From Petrachloros mirabilis ULC683 (GTDB lineage Bacteria > Cyanobacteriota > Cyanobacteriia > Thermosynechococcales > Thermosynechococcaceae): DNA of 64,000 nt. The position numbers and the translations under genes were made by a program. Of this stretch, positions 25,596 through 36,703 are shown in pieces; position 1 is the stretch's first letter, and the number at the start of each line of letters is the position of its first letter. The stretch is from NCBI RefSeq assembly GCF_009939295.1, contig NZ_WVIC01000016.1, forward strand, positions 1-64,000, given 5' to 3'. Below the pieces are notes generated by a model. It was not told where the DNA came from. It searched no databases and worked only from the letters and a program-made list of their open reading frames with translations.

Positions 25596-26905
25596 GTATA
25601 GAAGTGTCTACGCCGAACGCTCGTCCCCATTCCACCGGGGTGGATCGTGATGCAGTGTTGAAGCAGTGGCTGACCCTGCGGGCTGACCTGCCCCAGGCTC
25701 CGGATTGGGTACAAGGGGTGCGCGATCGCGCCCTCCCTCTGCTCCAAGAACAAGCGCTGCCCACCCTGCGGGATGAAGACTGGCGTTTTACGGATCTGGC
25801 TCCGCTCTATCAGGTGGCGTGGCAGGCGGCATCCCCAACGGGTCTCCAGATTGGGGATCTGCCCCTACGGACAGGGCTAGAAGGGGCACTGCAACTGATT
25901 TGTGTGAACGGGTTCTATGCCCCCCACCTGTCTACGACAGACTCAAACCTAACGGTACAGTCCCTAACGACCTTGGAGCCATCGCTTCAACCCTATCTGG
26001 GACAGCAGCCTCAGGCTGGGGATGTCTTCGCTAGCCTCAATACCTACAGCTTGTCGGACGTTCTAGTCCTTCGGGTGCCCCCCAATCAGAGTTTGGAACA
26101 GCCGATTCATTGCCTGTTTATCACCGTGGGGGATCTGCCGATCATGGCCCATCCACGACTGCTGGTGGTGGCCGAGTCCGGCAGTGTGGCAACCTTAATC
26201 GAAGACTATGTGTCTCTGGGTACTGCTCCCGTGTTTACCAATGCGGTCAGCGAGCTGTTTGTGGCGGCCAATGCCACCCTGAACCATGTGCGGTTGCAAC
26301 GGCAGAGCCTAGATACGTTCCACATCGGTAAAACAGGGGTTACTCAAGCTCAGGATAGCCACTATCGAGCTTTCAACCTCAGTTGGGGTGCCCAAATCAG
26401 CCGCCACGAGCCGGAAGTGATCCTCCAGGGGGCGCAAACCGACACCCAGTTGGATGGGTTGACCCTGGCGGTGGGGACGCAGTTGGCCGATACCCATTCT
26501 GCGATCGCATTTCAGCAACCCCGCTGTACGGCTCGTCAGTTGCACAAGTGCATTATTGACGATCGAGCCCGGGCGGTCTTCAACGGCAAAATCTTTGTAC
26601 CCAAAGTTGCCCAGGAAACCAATGCTGGGCAACTCAGCCGCAACCTGCTGCTGTCGCCCAAGGCGCGGGTGGACACCAAACCCCAGCTCGAAATTGTGGC
26701 CGACAATGTCAAATGTGCCCATGGTGCCACCGTCAGCCAATTAGACGCCGATGAAGTCTTTTATCTGCAAAGTCGAGGTCTAGATCATGACAGTGCCTGT
26801 GACCTGTTGGTAAATGCCTTTGCCACCGAAGTGATCGACAAAGTGCCAGTTCCGGAACTGCGTCCGGCTCTGCGCCAAGCAATTCTTGCCCAACTCCATT
26901 CGTGA
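25592..26905 (+). CDS. sufD: Fe-S cluster assembly protein SufD
   Basis: 437 residues. The SufB paralogue in the SufBC2D scaffold. An N-terminal helical part ([19 protein letters not shown], then [15 protein letters not shown]) precedes the beta-helix core, and the C-terminal [24 protein letters not shown] is the family hallmark. It overlaps sufC by 4 bp and is followed 7 bp later by sufS. Confidence 0.95.
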   Translation: MSIEVSTPNARPHSTGVDRDAVLKQWLTLRADLPQAPDWVQGVRDRALPLLQEQALPTLRDEDWRFTDLAPLYQVAWQAASPTGLQIGDLPLRTGLEGALQLICVNGFYAPHLSTTDSNLTVQSLTTLEPSLQPYLGQQPQAGDVFASLNTYSLSDVLVLRVPPNQSLEQPIHCLFITVGDLPIMAHPRLLVVAESGSVATLIEDYVSLGTAPVFTNAVSELFVAANATLNHVRLQRQSLDTFHIGKTGVTQAQDSHYRAFNLSWGAQISRHEPEVILQGAQTDTQLDGLTLAVGTQLADTHSAIAFQQPRCTARQLHKCIIDDRARAVFNGKIFVPKVAQETNAGQLSRNLLLSPKARVDTKPQLEIVADNVKCAHGATVSQLDADEVFYLQSRGLDHDSACDLLVNAFATEVIDKVPVPELRPALRQAILAQLHS

Positions 26906-26912
26906 GCCGCTT

Positions 26913-28175
26913 ATGATTGCCACCCAGGAAAAAACCCTTGCTGCCCAAGTTCGCGCTGATTTCCCGATTCTGGATCAGGAGGTCAATGGACACCCTTTGA
27001 TCTATCTGGATAATGCCGCCACCTCCCAGAAACCGAGGGCGGTGGTGCAGGCGCTGCAAGCCTACTACCAGCACTACAATGCCAATGTCCACCGGGGGGC
27101 GCACACCCTCAGCACCCGAGCCACCGATGCCTACGAAGGGGCACGGGACAAGGTGGCAGCTTTTATTCATGCGGCTCACCGCGATGAAATTGTGTTTACC
27201 CGCAATGCCACCGAGGCCATTAACCTGGTGGCCTATGCCTGGGGGCAAACCCAGCTCCAGGCCGGGGATGAAATCATCCTGTCGGTGATGGAACACCACA
27301 GCAATCTGGTGCCCTGGCAGATGGTGGCCCAGCGCACAGGCGCGGTACTCAAGTTTGTGGGGCTGACCCAGACCCAGGAATTTGATCTCGATCAGTTTCA
27401 ATCTCTGATCTCGGACAAAACCAAGCTGGTGGCCGTGGTTCATGCCTCCAATACCCTGGGGTGCATCAATCCGGTGCAGGAGATTGGTGCGATCGCCCAC
27501 CGCTATGGCGCTAAAGTCCTAATCGACGCCTGCCAGAGCGTCCCCCACCTGCCCATCGATGTGCAGGCTCTCGACTGCGACTGGCTGGTAGCCTCCGGCC
27601 ATAAAATGTGTGGCCCCACCGGCATTGGTTTCCTCTACGGCAAACAGGACTTACTGCGAGCCATGCCCCCCTTCCTGGGCGGCGGCGAAATGATTGCCGA
27701 TGTTTACCTCGATCACTCCACCTATGCCGACCTGCCCCATAAATTTGAAGCCGGGACGCCTGCTATTGCTGAGGCCATTGCCCTAGGGGCAGCGGTGGAC
27801 TACCTCTCTGGTTTGGGCATGGAGCGCATCCACGCCTACGAAGCCGAGCTGACCGCCTACCTCTTCCAGCAGTTGCGTCAAATTCCCCAGCTCCAGCTCT
27901 ATGGCCCCCTACCCAACGCCCAGGGGGAAGGCCGGGCAGCCCTGGCAGCCTTCACTGCGGGTGAAGTACACGCCCATGACCTGTCGATGCTCCTCGACCA
28001 AGCTGGGGTGGCAATTCGTTCGGGCCACCACTGCACTCAGCCCCTGCATCGAGAGCTGCAAGTCAGCGCCACAGCCAGAGCCAGTCTGTACTTCTACAAC
28101 ACCCACGCAGACATTGATCGGTTTATTCAGGCCCTCAAAGAAACCATTGACTTCTTCAGCGGCCTCATGGGGTAG
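26913..28175 (+). CDS. sufS: SufS family cysteine desulfurase
   Basis: About 420 residues from the ATG at 26913, the start of [22 protein letters not shown] enzyme mobilising sulfur from cysteine for Fe-S assembly. Motifs: [31 protein letters not shown]-like [11 protein letters not shown], the PLP-lysine context [12 protein letters not shown], and [10 protein letters not shown] with the persulfide cysteine. It is the last gene of the suf operon. Confidence 0.97.
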   Translation: MIATQEKTLAAQVRADFPILDQEVNGHPLIYLDNAATSQKPRAVVQALQAYYQHYNANVHRGAHTLSTRATDAYEGARDKVAAFIHAAHRDEIVFTRNATEAINLVAYAWGQTQLQAGDEIILSVMEHHSNLVPWQMVAQRTGAVLKFVGLTQTQEFDLDQFQSLISDKTKLVAVVHASNTLGCINPVQEIGAIAHRYGAKVLIDACQSVPHLPIDVQALDCDWLVASGHKMCGPTGIGFLYGKQDLLRAMPPFLGGGEMIADVYLDHSTYADLPHKFEAGTPAIAEAIALGAAVDYLSGLGMERIHAYEAELTAYLFQQLRQIPQLQLYGPLPNAQGEGRAALAAFTAGEVHAHDLSMLLDQAGVAIRSGHHCTQPLHRELQVSATARASLYFYNTHADIDRFIQALKETIDFFSGLMG

Positions 28176-28275
28176 GGGTTGGTATTGGGGACTCAACTTG
28201 TCATCGGTGGATAGCGGTACGCTTGCTAGACTTAAGCGGTGCTTGGCTTTAGTTTGACTCCGGTGCGGTGTATCT

Positions 28276-28692
28276 TTATGGAATTTGCTCTGCAATCAAG
28301 CCTATTTCTTGTCCATAAGACAGTTCAAGCGTGTGACCATCTGGATCTCTCAGGAAAGCCCAATAACCGATTGGATATCCAGAGTCTTTTGGTTCTTGAA
28401 GCAGAACTTCTTCCTGTTTTGCTTTTTCACAAAGAGAATCAATTATTTCTCGACTTTGACACCCAACTCCAAGATGTGCAAGGGGAGATAGAACAGAATT
28501 CACTGAGCTTGTCTGGATGAGAACAATGACAAAGGGGCGAGTGCGATCGCAAAGCCAGACCACTGCAAAACCTGTCTCTGCATCAACGCGAGAATGAATC
28601 ACTTGCATTCCAGCGTAAGCCGCATAAAATTTAATACTTTGGTCAATATCTGTAACGGGAAGTGCTATGTGAGTTAATCCAACATCAATCAT
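28276..28692 (-). CDS. VOC family (glyoxalase-like) protein
   Basis: 138 residues with one glyoxalase/bleomycin-resistance fold: GLTHIALPVTDIDQSIKFY at the N-terminus and the C-terminal FLRDPDGHTLELSYGQ, holding a metal-binding Glu. His and Glu ligands typical of VOC metalloenzymes are present. The substrate is unknown. Composition is A/T-richer than the suf operon, and it opens an accessory patch with decayed genes. Confidence 0.85.
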   Translation of the reverse strand: MIDVGLTHIALPVTDIDQSIKFYAAYAGMQVIHSRVDAETGFAVVWLCDRTRPFVIVLIQTSSVNSVLSPLAHLGVGCQSREIIDSLCEKAKQEEVLLQEPKDSGYPIGYWAFLRDPDGHTLELSYGQEIGLIAEQIP

Positions 28693-28851
28693 CGCAGTCT
28701 ACCTCTTGCTTTATCTAGAGATGATAGTTGTCTGAAAATGCACCTTGTAAGCAGCCCAAGTAGGTGGGTGTAACTAAACTTAAGACGCTGAAGCTTGAAA
28801 TCTTTGCCTGGTGGAAGCTTATCTAAAAAATAATCCTGCCTATCCACTTAA

Positions 28852-29296
28852 CGTTCCAATTCAGCAGTTGTCATAACCTTGAACTTAGCACCAGCGGCTT
28901 CCTTCAATCTGCTATACCAGGGTTGTTATTCATCACCTTGATGTTTTAAGAACGACACTAAATGCATCATAAAATCACGCTTTCCTATTGACGCCCCTTC
29001 CATACGTAGGATGTTATAAGCTGTCGTCATATGAAAATAAAAGTTTGGTATTAGAAAATCATTTACATACGAGAGCCCAGGTAATTCTATATATAGCTCT
29101 TGCCCAAGCTCAAGCCGGTAGATTTCTGAAAGCTTAGCATCAACAACATTGACACCTGCTAGAAGCTCCTTGGTGGATGAAATATGACTACGAGCTTCAG
29201 TTAAAGATGATACGTCAGGGTTTAAGTTGTTTGCTGACTGACCTAAGCACCATAATGCGAAGTTACGAGGCTGATTACAAGTAAACGCTATTTGTG
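28852..29296 (-). pseudogene. Truncated DUF1993-family gene with an appended gene tail
   Basis: Reading the minus strand, codons from about 29296 to the TAA at 28926 give a DUF1993-like C-terminal half: ELPGLSYVNDFLIPNFYFHM, TTAYNILRMEGASIGKRDF. The N-terminal half is missing and the frame runs into unrelated G/C-rich sequence. After the TAA the same frame continues with WYSRLKEAAGAKFKVMTTAE to a second stop near 28852, which looks like the tail of another gene. Neither piece should be functional. Confidence 0.6.
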
Positions 29297-29372
29297 CACC
29301 AAAGCCCTGGCGATGGCCGCCCCCTCCACCCAGAAACCCTGACCTGTAAATTTATTGATCACCCCTTGTTCC

Positions 29373-29414
29373 ATAACTATCAGTTATAAGCCTGCGCTTA
29401 AAACTGATAGTTAT
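29373..29414. repeat. Near-perfect 42-nt palindrome
   Basis: Arms ATAACTATCAGTT (29373-29385) and AACTGATAGTTAT (29402-29414) are perfect, and inner TAAGC/GCTTA extends the stem to 18 pairs with one A-A mismatch around a CTGC loop. It could be a terminator-like hairpin, an operator or a transposon-end remnant at the junction of two decayed genes. Confidence 0.7.
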
Positions 29415-29492
29415 CGCATACTATCCCTCTTTTGTCACTTTTATGGGAGAAAATCTGGAATACCCAAATTACGTTGCTGGCATGACGATAGT

Positions 29493-29891
29493 ATGAGCTA
29501 TAGGGAACGAGCGAATAGAGGCTTCAAATTCTCTCTGCCTAGAGTAACAAAAGAGAGATATTGTCTTGCTAATGGAGTTGTGGCACAAACTTCTGCAACG
29601 GGTCGGGTTCGACGCAATATGCCTGAGCCGATTCCAGTTATGGTGATTGGACGGCTGGCAGTTGATCATCGTTGGCAAGGCAAAGGTATGGGTCGCGCTT
29701 TGCTACGAGACGCAATTCTGCGCACGCTGCAAGCTGCTGAGATTGCAGGCATACGTGCAATTCTTGTACATGCTATTTCGGAAGAGACGAAGCAGTTTTA
29801 TGAGACGTGTGGTTTCACTGCTTCGCCTGTTGATCTGATGACACTGATGGTAAAAGTTAATGATGCCACTGTTTCTCTTAGTTCGCTCTAA
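29493..29891 (+). pseudogene. GNAT-family acetyltransferase (TacT-like toxin), N-terminus degraded
   Basis: The C-terminal 100 residues are clearly GNAT: NMPEPIPVMVIGRLAVD, then HRWQGKGMGRALLRDAILRT with the acetyl-CoA-binding Q/R-x-x-G-x-G/A loop, and AILVHAISEETKQFYETCGF. This wording is typical of toxin acetyltransferases paired with DUF1778/RHH antitoxins. The N-terminal region that should contain the DxWL-type motif is scrambled, and no antitoxin gene lies upstream. It could still be translated from the ATG at 29493, but loss of function is more likely. Confidence 0.6.
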
Positions 29892-29952
29892 TGCGCTGCG
29901 TGGAAGAGTTGCCGAGTAAGCCAGCTCATGACGTTGTGTCGAGGATTTTGTC

Positions 29953-30504
29953 ATGTTCTCAGATAAAAGAATTGAGACTGTTTTAGAGTTCTGGTTTGAG
30001 ACCTTATCGCCCAAGCAGTGGTGGTCAAAAGACGCAGAACTCGACCATCTGATCCAAGACCGCTTTGGGGAACTGCATCGCCAAGCTGCCCAGTGCGAGC
30101 TGTACCCCTGGAGAGACAGTGCCCCAGGGCGGCTGGCGGAGATTATTGTGCTAGACCAGTTCTCCCGCAATATCTTTCGCAACCAGCCCCAAGCCTTTGC
30201 CCAGGATTGCCAAGCCCTTGTGCTGGCTCAAGAAGCCGTCTTCTGCGGGGATGCCGCAAAACTAAGTCCCCAGCAAAAGGCAATTCTGTACCTGCCTTAT
30301 ATGCACAGTGAGTCCAGGGCAATCCATGAAATTGCAGTTCGGCTCTACGGAGAGCTTGGACTTGCGGAAAACTTGGACTTTGAACTGCGGCACAGAGCCA
30401 TCGTTGATCGCTTTGGCCGCTACCCGCACCGCAATCAGATTCTGGGTCGTTCTTCTACCCCAGAGGAGATGGAATTTCTAAGGCAACCAGGAACGTCGTT
30501 TTGA
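29953..30504 (+). CDS. DUF924 family protein
   Basis: 183 residues, all-helical TPR-like fold. Family signatures: VLEFWFETLSPKQWWSKDAE, IIVLDQFSRNIFRNQPQAF, AILYLPYMHSES and FGRYPHRNQILGRSSTPEE. The biochemical role is unknown. It ends at the same base where the convergent P450 gene ends. Confidence 0.92.
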   Translation: MFSDKRIETVLEFWFETLSPKQWWSKDAELDHLIQDRFGELHRQAAQCELYPWRDSAPGRLAEIIVLDQFSRNIFRNQPQAFAQDCQALVLAQEAVFCGDAAKLSPQQKAILYLPYMHSESRAIHEIAVRLYGELGLAENLDFELRHRAIVDRFGRYPHRNQILGRSSTPEEMEFLRQPGTSF

Positions 30505-31908
30505 TTATGGACTGTGTAACCTTGCCGAGGTTACTGTCCTGGGGCGAGGAATTACGGGGATGAACCCCTCAACCCGAAGGTGAACCGGGGAAGCCCCTGC
30601 CGTCAATCCTCGACGGATGGGTCGCGCGGGTTTGGAGTTGGCCAGGCTTAGCTCTACCTCGCTCAGGATGTGTGCCAGCACCACCTTCATTTCAAATTGG
30701 GCAAAGGCCATGCCAATGCACCGACGGGCACCCCCGCCAAAGGGTAGATATTCGTAGGGTGAAAACTGGCGCTCTAAAAAGCGTTCCGGTCGAAACTGCT
30801 CTGGCTGCGGATACACGGACTCGCAACGGTGGGCCAGATAAATGCAGCCTAATATAATGGTGCCGGGGTCTAAAGTGTGGCCTGCGATCGCAACCGGGGT
30901 ACGCACCACCCGAGGAAAGGTGAGGATGCCCACAGGATGAATCCGCAAGGTTTCAGAGCAAACGGCGTTGAGGTAGGGAAGCCGCAACAGGGCATTGACA
31001 TCTTCTAGGTCTTCTAAGTTCTGAAGTTCTGAGCGCAGGTGTGTACGAACGTCAGGCAGTTTGTGTAGCCAGTACATAGCCCAGGTCAATGCTGTTGCGG
31101 TGGTCTCATGACCCGCGACCAATAGGGTCATTAATTCATCGCGCAGTTCTTCATCGGTAAGACCCGCCCCCGTTTCATCCTGCGCTGACATCAACAGTGT
31201 CAAAATGTCTTGCCGCTCTGGATTGGGATGGGCACGGCGATCGGCAATTTCAGCGTAGATAATCTGGTCGATCTGCTCACGGGTGCGCAAAAAGTTTCCC
31301 CAAGGGCTCCACGAGCCCCAGTCTTGGCGCAGCGACCGAAAGTAGAGCATGCTGGCTCCAAGGGAACTCCCCATATCGTTGAGCATCTTGGCCAACAATT
31401 GCTCTAGACGTTGATAGCGGGAGCCCACTTCAACCCCGAACACGGCACTGAGAATCACCCGCATCGAAATGGACTGCATGGCTGCATGCACGTCAATGTT
31501 TTGTCCCACCGACCAGGTGCCAATGACCGTCTGGGTGATCTCGCCCATGAGCTGACTGTAGGATCGCATCCGCTCGCCGTGAAAGGGCGGCATCATCAGT
31601 TGGCGCATCCGACGGTGAGGCTCTCCCCCCAAGCCCAGCACTGACTGCGACCCTAACAATGGCTCAAAGATTTCATTCAGTTCGCCAGGTACATCAAAAT
31701 CTTTGCCATTGTCGCTACTCAAGAGATGCTGGAGCGCCTCTGGGGCACTGACTAGCACCATGGGCGGAAATTTTGTACTCAGAGCCAAAGAAAAGCAATC
31801 GCCATAACGCTGAGCGCAGCGCTCCATCAAGGTAAAAGGCTGGACGATCCAGCTCAGCATTTGCCAAATGACGGGAGCTTTTAATCCTGGAGGAAATGAC
31901 ATAGACAT
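30505..31908 (-). CDS. Cytochrome P450 (CYP110-like)
   Basis: About 467 residues from the ATG at 31908; the preceding residues of the longer frame are not P450-like. Motifs: LMTLLVAGHETTATALTWAM (I-helix oxygen-activation), ETLRIHP (ExxR), FRPERFL, and FGGGARRCIGMAFAQFE with the heme-ligating Cys. SFPPGLKAPVIWQML at the N-terminus matches the cyanobacterial CYP110 group, whose members oxidise fatty acids, alkanes or terpenes. No dedicated ferredoxin partner is adjacent. Confidence 0.92.
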   Translation of the reverse strand: MSMSFPPGLKAPVIWQMLSWIVQPFTLMERCAQRYGDCFSLALSTKFPPMVLVSAPEALQHLLSSDNGKDFDVPGELNEIFEPLLGSQSVLGLGGEPHRRMRQLMMPPFHGERMRSYSQLMGEITQTVIGTWSVGQNIDVHAAMQSISMRVILSAVFGVEVGSRYQRLEQLLAKMLNDMGSSLGASMLYFRSLRQDWGSWSPWGNFLRTREQIDQIIYAEIADRRAHPNPERQDILTLLMSAQDETGAGLTDEELRDELMTLLVAGHETTATALTWAMYWLHKLPDVRTHLRSELQNLEDLEDVNALLRLPYLNAVCSETLRIHPVGILTFPRVVRTPVAIAGHTLDPGTIILGCIYLAHRCESVYPQPEQFRPERFLERQFSPYEYLPFGGGARRCIGMAFAQFEMKVVLAHILSEVELSLANSKPARPIRRGLTAGASPVHLRVEGFIPVIPRPRTVTSARLHSP

Positions 31909-32024
31909 TGAACTCAATAAAGCCAGCCTGTGACTCGCAGTGAGGTTGGCTGCGCGCACACCTATTCAGTGTATCCAATGTCCAGAATGGGTGATGCAGA
32001 AACCGATACAACTCAAGCTGGTGG

Positions 32025-32609
32025 TTAGGGCTGAAGCGATTTCAATCGCTCCATGACTTTTGTTTCATCTTTCCCTTTTCTTTGGGCTCTGAAAAACTCC
32101 GCAGCTTTTTGATAGTCTGCGATCGCAGCTTCTTTATTTCCCAACGCAGCAAAGGCATCGCCCCGTCGTTCATAGGCAAGTGGGTCATTTTCTTTGAGTT
32201 GCAGCAGTGCAGAATAGTCCCCAATAGCAGCTCGATGCTGACCCATGGCCTGGAGCGACTCACCTCGATATAGGTAAGCAAAGGGCTGCTGGGGATTGAG
32301 TTGCAGCGAGCGGCTGTAATCTTGAACTGCCGACTCATGCTGCCCCATGCGGCGGTAGGCACTGGCGCGATTGTAATAGGCATAGGCAGAGCTGGGGTTC
32401 ATGCGCAAAGCCTCAGTGTAGGCTGCGATCGCAGCCTCATAATTCCCCCGTCCAAAATGCCGATCGCCCTGACGCATCGACTCAGCCGGACGCACCGCAG
32501 ATGCCTGAGCCAGAGCCACCCCAGGCATCATCAGGCCACCAACGCCAAGAACCCATAGACCACTGGCCAGACATAGACCCCGAACATAACGCAACTGAAG
32601 CCCTGACAT
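32025..32609 (-). CDS. Exported tetratricopeptide repeat protein
   Basis: 194 residues. A signal peptide (LCLASGLWVLGVGGLMMPGVALAQA) is followed by four TPR units, each with A-x-A-Y/F spacing, for example YEAAIAAYTEALRMNPSSAY and HESAVQDYSRSLQLNPQQPF. The protein probably mediates protein-protein contacts in the periplasm or thylakoid lumen. It is divergent from ahcY across about 285 bp that hold no recognisable gene. Confidence 0.88.
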   Translation of the reverse strand: MSGLQLRYVRGLCLASGLWVLGVGGLMMPGVALAQASAVRPAESMRQGDRHFGRGNYEAAIAAYTEALRMNPSSAYAYYNRASAYRRMGQHESAVQDYSRSLQLNPQQPFAYLYRGESLQAMGQHRAAIGDYSALLQLKENDPLAYERRGDAFAALGNKEAAIADYQKAAEFFRAQRKGKDETKVMERLKSLQP

Positions 32610-32765
32610 AGAACCCTCCTTGATAGCTATCCAAGTTAAATCAAATCACCCATTCTGACATTGAATCAATCCCACCCCATCCTCCCCAGGATTGGCAAAC
32701 GATGCTAACCTTGCCCCACGAACCTGTGGCAAACCCAATGTGCTCACCTTGACTCCACCCTCTAA

Positions 32766-34172
<1,407 letters not shown>

Positions 34173-34201
34173 TCTGAACCATCTATTGCACATCGATAAA
34201 G

Positions 34202-34226
34202 CCCTACCCATTGGTAGGGTTTTCTT
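34202..34226 (+). terminator. Rho-independent terminator of ahcY
   Basis: A 7-bp stem CCCTACC/GGTAGGG with a CATT loop is followed by TTTTCTT, 30 bp after the ahcY stop. Confidence 0.85.
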
Positions 34227-34228
34227 AA

Positions 34229-34336
34229 TACAGCGGTTCTCACCTGAGTGAGGTACAGGGTGTGGGGGTTCCACCCCCACGCAGGGGGTACTGCCCCCTG
34301 CACCCCACATACTCCATTAATCTATAAACCGCTATA
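34229..34336. repeat. Family A dispersed repeat, copy A3
   Basis: It begins TACAGCGGTT and ends AACCGCTATA in the same orientation as copy A2, and has the same two internal hairpins (GTGGGGGTTCCACCCCCAC and GCAGGGGG/CCCCCTGC). It abuts the ahcY terminator. Confidence 0.85.
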
Positions 34337-34355
34337 AAAGGTGTTATCGGTCGCT

Positions 34356-34985
34356 ATGGCTCGTCTTTCTCTTGAATTGCAGCGACACTTTCTGGAAACC
34401 CAACGACCCTCGACGCGGGTCACGCTAGTAGACGTGCTTCAAATTGCTGAAGAGCGAGTTTTTGGTCTCCTGTTTGTCATGTTGGCGCTTCCTTCTGCCT
34501 TGCCAATTCCTGCGCCGGGGTACTCCATCCCCTTCGGAATACTGATTTTTATCCTGGCAGTTCAGTTAATTGCCGGTTCCGCCCGTCCTTGGTTTCCCCA
34601 GTGGGTCTTAAGCCGTTCCTTCTCACTTCAGCAACTTCAGGGCATCCTGAAGTCTGGAATTCCCTGGTTAAGGCGAATTGAGGCCGTGACTCGTCCTCGT
34701 TATACTCCCATTTGCACCAGTTTTCCCGGTCGTCTGACCATTGGTATAGCTGTAGCCCTCATGGCAGTGTCAATGATGATTCCCATTCCTGGCACCAATA
34801 CCCTGCCAGCTATTGGGGTTTTAATCACCGGCTTTGGGCTATTGGAAGATGACGGCATCATCAGCCTTGCGGGGCTGGGGCTCTGTGTGATGGGGGGAAT
34901 CCTGTCCCTATCGATTCTGCTGGCGGTTTTGTGGGGCGGCCATAGCCTGCTGGACTGGATCCAGGTGTGGCTCCAACGCCAATAA
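34356..34985 (+). CDS. ExoD family membrane protein
   Basis: About 209 residues from the ATG at 34356 (GTG at 34341 is possible). ExoD signatures: VTLVDVLQIAEERVFGLLFV, LALPSALPIPAPGYSIPFG, and the membrane segments VQLIAGSARPWFP and GIAVALMAVSMMIPIPGTN. Family members affect exopolysaccharide production and alkali tolerance in rhizobia; the mechanism is unknown. The 3' end overlaps a remnant gene on the other strand. Confidence 0.88.
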   Translation: MARLSLELQRHFLETQRPSTRVTLVDVLQIAEERVFGLLFVMLALPSALPIPAPGYSIPFGILIFILAVQLIAGSARPWFPQWVLSRSFSLQQLQGILKSGIPWLRRIEAVTRPRYTPICTSFPGRLTIGIAVALMAVSMMIPIPGTNTLPAIGVLITGFGLLEDDGIISLAGLGLCVMGGILSLSILLAVLWGGHSLLDWIQVWLQRQ

Positions 34986-35165
34986 ACGACTATGGCGATC
35001 CTTAAAGTCCTCACTACGAACTAGGTTCATACTTCCACCTCTACGGTAATCGAGGTATCGCAGCAAATCGGCAAATTCCACTAAGTAACGGGGTGACTTA
35101 CCGGGGTAGATTTCAAGAATGGTGCCAACTTGCCCAATGGGTAGCTGTTGGATGGACTTAAAAAG
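34908..35165 (-). pseudogene. DUF4926-like gene remnant
   Basis: The first 35 residues (MLFKSIQQLPIGQVGTILEI, YPGKSPRYLVEFAD) resemble DUF4926 proteins, small toxin-antitoxin-associated or cassette-borne genes. After VEFAD the reading frame becomes unrelated and runs through the 3' end of exoD, so a frameshift or truncation is likely. Confidence 0.4.
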
Positions 35166-35259
35166 CATGAAGACGCAAACGTCTGCCGTCAATTATAGCC
35201 ATCGCTCCAACTGCCGCCAAATCAAGCTTTTTGACGGATGGAATGAGTGCATTAAAGCA

Positions 35260-35345
35260 AGATAACGGTGAAGTTGTGCGGCGGCAGATAACCTTGAACT
35301 CTCACCGATAACCTTTGTACCGTCCGCACCAACGCAGTGTTAGCT
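35260..35345. repeat. attC-like imperfect inverted repeat (copy C2)
   Basis: 86 bp. The ends AGATAAC and GTTAGCT are complementary except for one base, and the next arms (GTGAAGTTGTGCGG versus the complement of CCGCACCAACGCAGT) pair with one unpaired base, as in integron attC sites. The core deviates from the consensus GTTRRRY at one position. It lies 5 bp beyond the vapC stop. Confidence 0.55.
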
Positions 35346-35350
35346 GGCGA

Positions 35351-35806
35351 TCAACGTGGGGTAATATTTTGCCACAACTCGGCTGCTATAAACCTCGATA
35401 AATGTCCCACATTCGTTGTTGCAATGACAACATCTGGAATTGCTAGGTTCATTGCTTGAGCAATCAAAATCATATCACCGTCAATCGTTTTATCCCCTGC
35501 TGTTGGTTGTCCTTGCTGACGAGCTTGCGCCCAAAGCAGCGCTGCTTGATGCATTGCAGTTGTTGTAATCGGCAAATACTCAAGAATCTTTGCCAACTCG
35601 TCTAAACGAGAAACACCTTTCGTCTTGTGTGCCCGAAATAACTCACGCCGAACTTCGTAGTCTGCAATCTCCGGAATGAGAACACGGTTTCCTAGTGTTA
35701 TGTGGGCTTGGAGCCACTGAGCACAAGCAACACTCTCAGCAGAAAGTTTTGGATTGGTGACTAGACCCAGTGGTCCTGCATCTAACACAATGACTCGACT
35801 CACCAA
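35351..35806 (-). CDS. PIN-domain ribonuclease toxin, VapC family
   Basis: 151 residues. PIN-domain acidic residues are placed in IVLDAGPLGL (first Asp), IADYEVRREL (Glu), TIDGDMILIAQAMN (Asp) and ATTNVGHLSRF. VapC toxins cleave tRNA or rRNA and are neutralised by the upstream-encoded antitoxin, whose gene overlaps this one by 7 bp. Flanking attC-like repeats suggest the pair arrived on a mobile cassette. Confidence 0.85.
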   Translation of the reverse strand: MVSRVIVLDAGPLGLVTNPKLSAESVACAQWLQAHITLGNRVLIPEIADYEVRRELFRAHKTKGVSRLDELAKILEYLPITTTAMHQAALLWAQARQQGQPTAGDKTIDGDMILIAQAMNLAIPDVVIATTNVGHLSRFIAAELWQNITPR

Positions 35807-36084
35807 GTTATACCCTTCAACTCGGACGGAAATAACTTGCGCTCAGACAGTCGATCATCATCTAGAGCACGAATTAAATACTGACCTGTCTCTTGCTGTT
35901 CCTCATCGTCCTCATCATCAATCCAGGACTGAAGCAAATTAACCGCTTCAGCTTGTTTTTGCTTCAGTAGGATAGAATTTGTTAAAAGCTGTAATGCTAA
36001 TGCCTCCACTGAAAGCCCATGCTGATTGGCTTCCTGTAAGAGATATTGCTCTAGTTCGGGCGACAGATTAAGGGTTAGAGTCAT
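35800..36084 (-). CDS. Antitoxin partner of the PIN-domain toxin
   Basis: 94 residues. The N-terminal MTLTLNLSPELEQYLLQEAN and GLSVEALALQLL form a ribbon-helix-helix-like segment; the C-terminal acidic part (DDEDDEEQQE, then LDDDRLSERKLFP) is a typical toxin-wrapping tail. It overlaps the toxin gene by 7 bp. Confidence 0.8.
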   Translation of the reverse strand: MTLTLNLSPELEQYLLQEANQHGLSVEALALQLLTNSILLKQKQAEAVNLLQSWIDDEDDEEQQETGQYLIRALDDDRLSERKLFPSELKGITW

Positions 36085-36150
36085 AGGTCTGCAAAGAATA
36101 CACTTTACATTCTAACCCTGAGAGGCTAAAGAGTTGGTTGGTGTGAAGCG

Positions 36151-36453
36151 CTAACCTTTAATACCGAATTGGTCGTACAACATTTTTCTCAAAACATCAC
36201 TACCGCGTTCTACAAATTCATCCTCAGTTTCCATCTCTGACGATAGACCGATGCGATCGCTAAACTCAGATATAAACTCCTCGTCACGAACTAAATTGGA
36301 AACCTTTTCTGAAAATTCCTGCTTCTTGTCCATTGGAATAGGCACTGGGGTAAGGAGATTACTAACGGCTGATGTTAAAGCAGTTTCGATAGCTGAAAGC
36401 GATGTGTTAGAAGATGGCAAAGCTTTATTGGGTGAATTCTCAGCCTTGCTCAT
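36151..36453 (-). CDS. Small hypothetical protein in the attC-flanked patch
   Basis: 100 residues, hydrophilic, Ser- and Glu-rich, with no membrane segment or known motif. The C-terminal half (FSEKVSNLVRDEEFISEFSD, then EDEFVERGSDVLRKM) looks helical. It lies between vapBC and a second attC-like repeat, on the same strand as vapBC. I do not recognise the family; expression is not certain. Confidence 0.5.
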   Translation of the reverse strand: MSKAENSPNKALPSSNTSLSAIETALTSAVSNLLTPVPIPMDKKQEFSEKVSNLVRDEEFISEFSDRIGLSSEMETEDEFVERGSDVLRKMLYDQFGIKG

Positions 36454-36471
36454 AAATTCCTTAAAGTTAGT

Positions 36472-36514
36472 TATAGCGGTTTACAGATCAATGGAGTACA
36501 TGGGATGCAGGGGT
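36472..36514. repeat. Family A dispersed repeat, truncated copy A4
   Basis: The first about 43 bp of a family A element, TATAGCGGTTTACAGATCAA onward to GATGCAGGGG, after which similarity stops abruptly. It lies just upstream of the small hypothetical gene. Confidence 0.75.
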
Positions 36515-36703
36515 CAATAATTTGACGTTTTGTTTTCTCATCTAATCGCTCCCATAGCTGTCGAATTCACGAAGCTAGTCCTCATAGCCGATCAATTATC
36601 ATTGCTCATCCCAAAATAACCTTAAGACAATGCTACAGAAGCACCTTGATGGTACTGTACCCGCAGGTAGCTTATAAGTATTGTCACCACCGAAGACTAA
36701 GCC

